The notes under the pieces were generated by a model. That model was not told the DNA's origin and made no database searches. It saw nothing but the letters and a program-made list of their open reading frames with translations. Shown piece by piece: positions 18,148-25,719 of a stretch of 25,719 nt of DNA; positions within the stretch are counted from its first letter, which is position 1, and each line of letters starts with the position of its first letter. The DNA is from Hamiltosporidium magnivora (Eukaryota; Microsporidia; Dubosqiidae), in contig PITI01000070.1 of assembly GCA_004325065.1 (NCBI GenBank), forward strand, positions 1 through 25,719. The letters are read 5' to 3'. A program made the position numbers and the translations under genes.

Positions 18148-20010
18148 TTAAAGAGATCGAGCCTCCTTAATGATTCTACTATATTTTTCTCTATTTTTCA
18201 CCAAGTTTTTCCAATGCAATACATTGAGCTTTCTTAGGGTCTTTTCTGCCTTTTCCAACTATTCTTTTCTCGTGCGTCTTCGTCTTTTCTTACCTCAGGT
18301 GCAGATCTACGAATTTTGCTAACAGCTCTTCAGCCAAAATTCTCTATTATGTGCTCTAGTCATCTAAGTCTCTGTGTTTCATAATGATGAGAAAATTTGT
18401 TTGTTCATAAAGCTCGTATATCTTAGATTTTTTCTAATCCTTCGATTCTTATTTTAAAATATGGGGCTGTCACTTTTCTCGGTATCTTTCTTTCCCATAT
18501 GTTTGGCATAAAACCTCGTCTTTTTTTTGTCATATCCAGTGTTTCAGAAGCGTACAGTACAACAAGTCTAATAATTGTCTTATATTTTGCCTTTTCGTAT
18601 TTCGATTTAGCAGATCCACTTCAGTAAGCGTGGCAGAGCAAAGTAGGTTTTGTTGCCTGTTTTTATTCTTTCTTTAATCTCAAGAGCATTTATGTTATCC
18701 TCGTTCAGAATAAATCACAGGTATTTGAAGCTCGATACTCTTTCAAATATATATGAACCAATTTTTAAAGAGTTTCTCGGGTATTCATAGACTGACGACA
18801 TGAGGATATATTTTGTTTTAACTTCATTTATTTTCAATCCAGCTTTCCCTGATTCCGCTGCTAATATTCTTAAAGTTGATTCTATATCTTCTTGTTTTGT
18901 GTCAACAATGGCCAGATTCTCTGCATATGCTAGATATTGTGTGTCTATTAAATATTGTACTATCAGTCTTCTTCGCCAACTTTCGGATTATTCCCTCTAG
19001 TGTTAAATTGAACAGTACACAAGATATGTTCACCTTGTCTTAGTCTCATATTGATGCTAAAATAACTGGATATATTACCTGTTAACAATACTTTTCTTTT
19101 GTTTGCATCAGTGTTCTCTTTATTAAACGAATAATTTTCATAGCCTTTTTAAAATTTCTGAGAGTTTCTATAAAGAAATTCTGATTCATTGCTGGCATAT
19201 GCTTACTTGTAGTCTACAAAAAGATGTTGTGTTGTGATTTTGTATTCATAGCATTTTTCAAGACACATTCTTATAGCAAAGATTAAATCGGTCTCTTCTG
19301 AATTAAAATTGTTAATCATCAAAAGCGCTTTCTGCGTATGTATCTAATATTTTTGAAATTATATTTATCAGAACTTTGTATCCTATATTCAGAAGAGATT
19401 TTCCTCTGTAGTTAGAGCCCTGTGTTTTTAATCATTTTTTATGAATAGGAAGTATCAGACCAACATTCTATTCAATAGGTATTTTTTTCCTGGATCCATA
19501 TTTCTTTGATTAAATTATGAAAGTTATTTGTTAAGAAATCTCCTTCATATTTTAAAAGTTCGGCTTTGAGCTTGTCTTCACCAGAGCCTTATTGTTATGT
19601 AGACTGATTAAAGCATCTGTTGTCTCTGCCACTGTTGGTTTTGCAATATTTTTTTCTCCGTCTTAATAAAATCCTTATTTTTTTCCATAAATTTCACTTT
19701 TCTTATATTGTCTGCTTCAAATTTCATTTTAGAATTAAGATGCTTTTTAAAGTATTTAAGCCATCTGGTTAACACATTTTTTTGATCCCAAGCAAAAATC
19801 CTTCAGAACTTTCTACCATCATATTTCAGGCTTAAAACCTCTTCTCTCGTTTCTTAAATTTTCGTAGATTCTACGAATCGCTTTGTTTTCAGCCATTTTT
19901 TCGTATTCCAAATCTTATGTGCTTTTCTCACTCTTTTCTTCCTTCTTAGAATATGTATTGCTTTAGTCCTTGCTAAGCTGAACTCTTACGCGGTATTTTT
20001 AGTTTTTTCT
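18148..20010 (-). pseudogene. non-LTR retrotransposon (LINE) reverse transcriptase, 5'-truncated and inactivated
   Basis: The minus strand, read from about 20010 down to the stop at 18148-18150, gives the order of a LINE reverse transcriptase in scattered frames. A basic linker comes first (LRRKKRVRKAHKIW, AIRRIYENLRNERRGF), then RWLKYFKKHLN. Next is LILPIHKK (19435-19458), followed at once by a TGA, then NYRG.SLLNIGYKVLINIISK. Motif A follows as LFVDYK with its Asp at 19212-19214 and a TAA directly after DYK, then LRQGE. The catalytic box YADD reads YAEN (18916-18927), so both active-site Asp are lost. The C-terminal tail (QRLR.LEHI ... WKNLVKNREKYSRIIKEA) is typical of RTE-like and related endonuclease/reverse-transcriptase LINEs; that clade assignment is inferred. 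The N-terminal endonuclease is missing. Many stops and frameshifts show it is dead. Confidence 0.85.
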
Positions 20011-20255
20011 TCTACCGCTTTAATCTAGGCAAATTTCGATCCTTGATTTAATTCATGCATTATTAATCATAGCAGGTGAAAAGAAGAAGATAACTAGACA
20101 AAAATTTAAAAATGAGTCTAGAATAGTTTTGAGTTATGTGATGTTCTACAGATCATTAAAGGTACATATAAGGATTGAATGAAAATATTTCACTAGCATT
20201 TATTTAGGAACTTAAAAGAAACTTTACATTTCAATTAGTATTTGTTTATTCTAAG
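20011..20255. other. AT-rich spacer beyond the truncated LINE
   Basis: No recognisable coding or repeat content. The LINE endonuclease domain would be expected here if the element were full length, but no trace of it could be read in any minus-strand frame. Confidence 0.35.
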
Positions 20256-20360
20256 TGGGAGGAGGATAACAACATTAAAAACTATCTACCTGGCAATTAT
20301 TATGTAGAATTAGTGTGAAAATGCTTTTTTGCTATTTTGGTGAGATATAAAAAATTCTAG
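20256..20360 (+). repeat. second, diverged copy of the head of the 16935 element
   Basis: About 100 bp beginning GGGAGGAGGATAAC aligns without large gaps to 16937-17035. Shared blocks include GGAGGATAA, ACATTAAA, CTGG or CTTGG followed by AATTAT or AATGAG, and a TTTTTGGTG / TTTTGGTGAG segment. By eye roughly two thirds of positions agree. Both copies are in the same orientation. Beyond ~20360 the two sequences no longer align, and this copy lacks the GC-rich hairpin region. It shows that the head is a dispersed repeat and gives the 5' boundary of the family. Confidence 0.5.
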
Positions 20361-20876
20361 ATCAATCGGCTAATCCCATAAATTATCAGTTACGAGGAAT
20401 CAAAAGTTACAAAAAGGAAAATTCTAGTTGGTCATCCTCGGCAACGAATGGTAAAAGAGGAATTAGTATGTAAGAAATTGTCTAATCTGCTGCATTAATA
20501 CATACTCAATAAAATTTAAAGATTTTTTATAGCAAAGAATATACTAGGCCTAAAACATTGGCAGGCAAAACTTTATGGTGCTATAATATAGATATGAGAA
20601 TAAAAGACCCCAAGGAAATATTCAGGCCAAAAAGATAGGTAACAAGGTATTTATCAAATTCTTAATACCCTCACGCAATAAAATCCATGTCGAAACTAAG
20701 ATTTTTCAACAGAATTAAACGAACTAGACTCTAATAGCTTAGCCATTGTTAACGAATTTCAGAGAATATACTAAAAAAAGTTACTATGCTATTCTGTAGA
20801 TTAAAGACGGCAGAATTACCACAAAACTAGATAGCTAGATCATGTAAAATAATATATCGGTAACCTTAGTATAGAA
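20361..20876. other. unassigned transposon-like debris
   Basis: About 500 bp with mixed composition, slightly less AT-rich than the intergenic DNA (for example around 20400-20460 and 20570-20640), but with no frame longer than a few dozen codons and no motif I can name. It follows the repeat head directly, so it may be the body of that element. Confidence 0.3.
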
Positions 20877-21590
20877 CAGGTGTGTCTAAACTACGGACAG
20901 AGGCCATATAATTCTGGCTCGCTCCGATTTTCTTCAAATATGGAAATAAACTAAAATTATACGCATAGATATCATACAAAAAGAATGGTATTATAGATAA
21001 GTTAAGCATGAATTTCTAATATAAAGAAGATTCATAGAGTTTTCATTATTTTTTTTATCATTGCTGACTAAAAACATAAAACGAAATGACAAAAAATATT
21101 ATAATTTATTTTTAATGAAATAGATGTAGTTGAGATTTTTCAGGGATAATTTGTTGAAATAGTGGGCCAAATTTACTAGTAAAGATTGCACTAACGACTT
21201 AAAGTGCTTACCTGTTAATTTAGATCTGGTGAATGTTTTTTGTATATTTCATTTCAAAGGATGTTTCTTCACACAAATAGGTAGAGCAGAAAGAGGAAAT
21301 AAAACATCGAGAAATTTTATAAATGTGATTAAATTGCGTGGCAGGAAGACTCTTAGAAAATTTCAGTAATTTATTTGTCTATTTTTGTATAGCAATACCG
21401 TTAAAATACATGTTTGTTTTTATGAACATCTATCTATATAGGACTTTAAAAATTTGATTTGAAAATATTAATGATTAAAATTTCAGAAATATTTTTTAGT
21501 ATATTGGCATACTACGTATTGATTCTTTGGCCCGCGGGACTTTTTTTAGAAGTTAAAGTGGCGCGCGAGTCAAAAAGTCGGAGACCCTTG
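20877..21590. mobile_element. hAT-like transposon termini (non-autonomous or degraded element)
   Basis: The left end starts CAGGTGTGTCTAAACTACGG at 20877. The right end, read inward on the minus strand from 21590, starts CAAGGGTCTCCGACTTTTTG and continues into a GACTCGCGCGCCACTTT block. Both resemble the CAGGGGTGTCC-AAAC/CTTTT...GGCCCGCGGGCC termini common in hAT transposons of animals. The right end includes GGCCCGCGGGAC (21530-21541) and GGCGCGCGAG, unusual in this AT-rich DNA. The 714 bp between the ends has no readable transposase, so this would be a MITE-like deletion product. The eight bases flanking each end do not match as a target duplication, so the two termini may come from different copies. 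Confidence 0.4.
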
Positions 21591-23702
21591 TGTTGAATCT
21601 TTAGAATTGCTACTTTTTTATTAGGATAATCCTTAGATTTTTCAAAGCAAACCAAGAGTTGCAAATGTATACATTCGCTTTTGAACCGAACACTATGCAA
21701 GCCTCTTCAAAAATCTTTATGAAAGATATATACGTTCTTTATGTACTAAACGCAGATTGATTTTGTTCTTTACTAATACTGCGCGTATTAAACACTCTAA
21801 ATTTAAGAATCCGCGAAGTCTCTGTCAAATTACACCTATTGATAGTATAGTAAAGATATTATTTTTGATTGAAGAATTATAATAAATTAATGTGTGAAAT
21901 CTCCTGCAATACAGTCTTCTCTTCATTGCTATCAATTTAATCTCATTTCATCCGATACCCTACGTTAAGTAATTCTTACGTCATGAATTATTCTAAGGCG
22001 TTTGTAAACATAAAATCTAACACAGAGACTAGCTGTATTTCAGCAATAAGAATGTTAGAGCCAACTTTATATGTTTATTACCAATCTTATATTGTGCACT
22101 AAGCCTTTTATCCTTAATATTTTCTACATTCTATTCATTTTTTACAATAAGCTTTCGAATATCAAAGAACAATAGATGATTGGTAAAAAGTATGCACTTT
22201 CGTTTGTATTTTTACCACGTTTAATTAGTTAAGGTTTTGTCTTAATAAATTAATAGACACGTAAACAACAATAATGACTGACTTTTCTTTGCAAATTAAT
22301 ATATCAATCTTCTGCTCATGACATTTTTATGCTCAACCAAATATCAATTTCCATCTTGATATGCTACCTTAAAAAACTTTAGTAATAATCATGTAAATCA
22401 AGGCTTTCGTGCATTTATTCAAATACACATGATCTATTGAATCCCAATATTTTTTAAAATTAATCCAAGTTGCCTTAAGATTTTTTTAACTATTTATTTA
22501 GAATAAAATCGAGCAGTGCCTGCTAGTTCGCTCTTGCAAGTGTTTAACCGCCTAACTGATTATTCGAAGGTAGCTCCAGTATTGATACCTTATTATGTAC
22601 TACTTTCGACATTATTTTTGTTATCAATATGCATATCTTGAGATACGGGTAATGGCTCGTAATCATAATCAGTTGTACGTGTTAAATACACACAGATATT
22701 TATACTAAGAAAATATATCACAATTGAGATAAAGATACAACCGGTTTATAAACACTAGTTTTGATATGCTTATTAACTCACATATGTATTTTATCAGGTT
22801 TCTTTTTTCTATTGAGATAAGACTTAGGAATCGGTCTTGAAGCTGAAGGCGAGTTTAGAAAATTTACAGAAATTGTTCAAATTAATTGTTACTTTTTCCA
22901 AAGAGTTTTCTATACATCAGAAATATGATTAGAATATGTTAATGTGTTTTGTATACGCAGTAAATCATGAGTGGGTGAAATTTATCATGTTTGTTTTAAA
23001 AAATTTGTTTCAACGAGCATATTTCCTTTATGCTAAAATATTTAATGTGACGTGTCTTAGAGAATTAAATCTTGAAAAAAATATGAAAAGAATTCTTCAA
23101 GAATCTGAATTATATGACGGAAATAAAAATAAATTTCTAATTGCGTGATTGATTTGCAGATATTTTTGTGATATTATTTGATTTATTTAAAATATTATCT
23201 GGACCAGCCTCCTATATGCAACCAGAGTTTAAGATCATCAGTTTTAAGAATAGAATAAAGGGTGTTAGGTCGGGTTTAAATAATTTGAAAGTTCAACTTT
23301 TTACATTATATAATGAAGCAATAGAAATTTTAGAGATAAATGACTAAATTAATCGCCAGTATATTCCAAAGCGTTCCAAAACCTGTTTTTTAGAAGAGAA
23401 TATATCATATAAAATTATAAAATTAAAATTTATCAACGAATAATATTCGATTCGAATAAAAAAATTAAATTAAAGATAAAATTTAACATAATTTGAATTT
23501 TTACAACCAATTAAAATGATTTACATATCAAGACCTCAAATTAAACGCTCAGAATATAAAATTTGTTTACTGAATTACATTATCTATGATTTTTATTCGA
23601 AAAAAATAGTGTATAATTTTTATAGGAACTATCTAGATTGTATATTTTATCAAAATTATAAATTGGTTTGTTTTAAAATAAAGAAAAAATATCAATTACT
23701 TC
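21591..23702. other. 2.1-kb AT-rich intergenic region, no supported gene
   Basis: No recognisable protein, tRNA or repeat. The most coding-like frame is 22936-23148 (+), 70 codons from an ATG, with an ordinary residue mix (ending ..RILQESELYDGNKNKFLIA). It has no recognisable family and no gene-like surroundings, so I leave it uncalled. A 74-codon frame at 23516-23740 (+) is low-complexity Y/K/I/L-rich and runs into the 3' end of POP5 on the other strand; it looks like chance. Confidence 0.5.
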
Positions 23703-24059
23703 TCAATAATTATTTTTATCGTCTCCTACAAATTTTATAATTCGTTTTTTTAAAGTTCGTAAACCACCAGATATAAAGAAAATCGAAATATTACATTTGA
23801 GACTATCTATAGAGCCACATGTAATCAAACTATATATAACCTCTTTTGATACATATAAAGGTACTCTAAATATACAAATGTTATTTGCGGGAAGATATTC
23901 TATCAGAATAAATGTATCCAGTTTAGCTACACCAATTTCACCAAAATTTTGATATAAAAGATCTTTTATCAATAGAAATAGAACTTCCTGGGAAAAAATG
24001 AAAGTTTTTTGAATATTAAATGTGAATTTAGCTGCAACATATCTAAATTTTTGTCTCAT
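23703..24059 (-). CDS. POP5: ribonuclease P/MRP protein subunit POP5
   Basis: 118 residues. POP5 is a small core protein of RNase P, which cuts the 5' leader of precursor tRNAs, and of RNase MRP, which processes precursor rRNA; both act in the nucleus and nucleolus. The sequence follows the POP5 pattern: an N-terminal basic MRQKFRY (family RxKxRYL), LLIKDLLYQNFGEIGVAKL (residues 30-48, family L+++.+...G..G.A), LIEYLPANNICIFRVP (52-67, family V+YL...T.I.++R), and the C-terminal ISIFFISGGLRTLKKRIIKF (91-110, family ...V.GTIRT.QK..I). At 118 residues it is shorter than the human protein, which has an extra acidic tail. The ATG at 24057-24059 gives the expected N-terminus. It is divergent to UTP22, another nucleolar RNA-processing gene, with 366 bp between the starts. 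Confidence 0.78.
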   Translation of the reverse strand: MRQKFRYVAAKFTFNIQKTFIFSQEVLFLLIKDLLYQNFGEIGVAKLDTFILIEYLPANNICIFRVPLYVSKEVIYSLITCGSIDSLKCNISIFFISGGLRTLKKRIIKFVGDDKNNY

Positions 24060-24425
24060 TAAATTGGATATACAACGGTATTGATATATTCATTTATAAA
24101 TACTATAGATTTAAAAAAAAGCAATTAACCGAGAATATTAAATGATTATCTATTTATGACTATAATTTTGTTTCTTTATTTAAAAATAAATTCTTATGAG
24201 AACTTATATTTTTAAAGTTTAGCAAAAATAACTAAAAAAATTCGGTTAAATATCTTCTTTTTGGCAAAAAAACTAAAAAAATGTTCTAAAAAAGAAACAC
24301 ATTAGGATTTTTCTATTTCAATTGGTTTGAAAATGAATTGAAAATGATTTATTGTAGAATTTTTTGATTATTTAATTTCAAATGTTTTTTTTTTAAAAAA
24401 TTTATTATGAATAACCGTTGTAATA
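24060..24425. other. divergent intergenic region between POP5 and UTP22
   Basis: 366 bp of AT-rich DNA with the start codons of two nucleolar RNA-processing genes at its ends, so it should contain both promoters. A possible joint promoter is an inference. No CCC-type motif sits directly before either ATG; the closest is ATAACCG at 24411-24417, nine bases before the UTP22 start. Long A and T runs dominate. Confidence 0.45.
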
Positions 24426-25719
24426 ATGAGCGATGATTGGATTCAATTTATAAATGAAAAATTATTTGAATATAAAATTGTTATGAAAGTAGAAAAATAT
24501 TTAAAAAAATTAATAAATTTAAATAAAATAAATGAGTTTATGGATAATTTATCGGTATATAAAATATTTTTACTTCATTTGATGAAGAAAAATGTTGTTT
24601 TTAAAGAAATTTTATGTTTGAAGCAAAATATTTTTGATATTGAAATTGAAATTTGTGATAAAAAAAGAGTAAAAACCAATGAAATTACTAATAGATTGAG
24701 TAAAAAAGTGGAAAACGTTTGTGAATATTTTCATATTTCATACAATCGAATAGAAAAGAAATATTTTATTGGAATTAAATTAAAAAACAATATTAACTAT
24801 AAAACGATACAATGTGTTCAAAAAAATGTTCCAAATCAATTTAAAATTCATTTTTTAATCTATGAAAATTTAAAAGATATTTATACATTTGAAAAATTCA
24901 AATTTAATGAAATATTCTTTACAAAATTGATATTTGAAAATGAAATACAAAAATATAAAGAAATAATCGGACATTTAAAATCCATGAAATTACCAATTTC
25001 TATTGTTTATGATGAACTTATAAGTTGTATCGGAAGAGGAACCAACATTTCAAATGAAGTTCATGAAAGTATTTTACATTTAGAAACTTCCAAAAAATGG
25101 CCAGAAAATCAAAAAGCAATTGAATGTGCAAAAACTGCATTTTATTGCCATATTTTTAACAAATCTAAATACAAAAATGTGATTGAAAGAGAATATTTTA
25201 TTTTAGAATATAAAAGAAGTAAATTTAAATTTAAAATTTCACTTAAAGACGAAGAAATGACAAAAGATAGAATTTTTAAAGGTTTATATGATTTTATAAA
25301 AAAGAAGGACACATTTTTTAAAGAAGGTGTTATCATCGTGAAAAGATATTTAGAATGTCATGGATATTTGCCTTTAAATTTAACAGACGAAATGATAGAA
25401 TTAATTTGTTTATTGTTTTCAAATAATTGTAGAAATCCGAATAAAATTTTTATGAATTTTCTTAAATTTGAATTCAAAGGATTTTGTTACGATCTTAATA
25501 ATTCTACATTTAAAGATATCGAAGAGAAACAAATAGAAGTCATATTTAATAAAGATAAGGCAATATTGATTTATCCCGAAGAAATTATAGAAAGATTAAA
25601 ATTTTTAAATTCTTTGACTTTGAAAAATAATATTTTTGGATTTAATTTATCATTTGAAATATTTGGAGACAAAATTCTATTTCCTTCATTAGAAGATTAT
25701 GATTTTGTATTGAGCATGT
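24426..25719 (+). CDS. UTP22: U3 small nucleolar ribonucleoprotein-associated protein UTP22/NOL6 (Nrap family), partial at 3' end
   Basis: An open frame of 431 codons that runs off the window. UTP22 (NOL6/Nrap in animals) is part of the small-subunit processome that matures 18S rRNA in the nucleolus. The best matches are LPISIVYDELIS, followed by KKWPENQKAIECAKTAF (KWPE at 224-227; family KWP.d..AIqr.KaAF) and a following YFILEYKRSKFKFKI strand. Next comes DTFFKEGVIIVKRYLECHGYLPLNLTDEMIELI near 298-330 (family HP.fg..vRlaKRW...hlls..l.eEavELlva), then a FMNFLKFEFKGF segment. The ATG at 24426 is preceded in frame by a TGA at 24408, so it is the likely start. In yeast and human UTP22/NOL6 the KWPE block lies several hundred residues further in, so the N-terminal nucleotidyltransferase-like modules seem lost or very reduced. 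The C-terminus lies beyond the window. Confidence 0.72.
   Translation, partial: MSDDWIQFINEKLFEYKIVMKVEKYLKKLINLNKINEFMDNLSVYKIFLLHLMKKNVVFKEILCLKQNIFDIEIEICDKKRVKTNEITNRLSKKVENVCEYFHISYNRIEKKYFIGIKLKNNINYKTIQCVQKNVPNQFKIHFLIYENLKDIYTFEKFKFNEIFFTKLIFENEIQKYKEIIGHLKSMKLPISIVYDELISCIGRGTNISNEVHESILHLETSKKWPENQKAIECAKTAFYCHIFNKSKYKNVIEREYFILEYKRSKFKFKISLKDEEMTKDRIFKGLYDFIKKKDTFFKEGVIIVKRYLECHGYLPLNLTDEMIELICLLFSNNCRNPNKIFMNFLKFEFKGFCYDLNNSTFKDIEEKQIEVIFNKDKAILIYPEEIIERLKFLNSLTLKNNIFGFNLSFEIFGDKILFPSLEDYDFVLSM

Noticed and set aside
18800..19000. 66-codon plus-strand frame
   Set aside because: It is antisense to the LINE reverse transcriptase region that includes the YAEN box.
22936..23148. 70-codon ATG frame with an ordinary residue mix
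   Set aside because: It is the most gene-like of the small frames, but has no recognisable family, no upstream motif, and sits alone in AT-rich DNA.
23516..23740. 74-codon plus-strand frame overlapping the POP5 3' end
   Set aside because: Low-complexity Y/K/I/L-rich peptide that runs into a well-supported gene on the other strand.

Overview
The window looks like nuclear DNA from a microsporidian with an expanded, transposon-rich genome. The evidence is: very AT-rich sequence; intronless, strongly diverged eukaryotic housekeeping genes; a short C-rich motif directly before one start codon; and long non-coding stretches littered with decayed transposons. A Hamiltosporidium- or Edhazardia-like lineage would fit, but the genus is an inference and was not tested. 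I see no bacterial or viral gene organisation, tRNA, rRNA or CRISPR array.

Layout. 1-3411 is AT-rich DNA with no supported gene, apart from a possible coding tail at the left edge. 3412-10533 (+) encodes a 2373-residue HECT-type E3 ubiquitin ligase with its catalytic cysteine in place. 10534-12952 is long and apparently non-coding. A small membrane protein gene (12953-13153, -) lies divergent to CCT5 (13528-15255, +), the epsilon subunit of the cytosolic chaperonin TRiC/CCT.

15458-21590 is a transposon graveyard. It holds a dead Tc1-like DD34E element with long terminal repeats built from ~20-bp subrepeats. A 723-bp GC-richer element has inserted into its right terminal repeat and is flanked by a 13-bp target duplication. 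Next comes a dead, 5'-truncated LINE reverse transcriptase on the - strand, whose YADD box reads YAEN. A second copy of the inserted element's head follows, and then a pair of termini resembling hAT transposons. 21591-23702 is further AT-rich DNA without a supported gene.

The right end returns to housekeeping genes: POP5 (23703-24059, -), a protein subunit of RNase P/MRP, divergent to a UTP22/NOL6 (Nrap-family) gene (24426 to the window edge, +) that is cut by the end of the window. POP5 and UTP22 both act in nucleolar RNA processing and share a 366-bp intergenic region. The HECT ligase and CCT5 belong to protein quality control. These are ordinary core genes separated by transposon debris. 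I found no convincing new multi-gene system. The most informative structures are the nested insertion, the structured GC-rich island inside it, and the apparent loss of the N-terminal half of UTP22.
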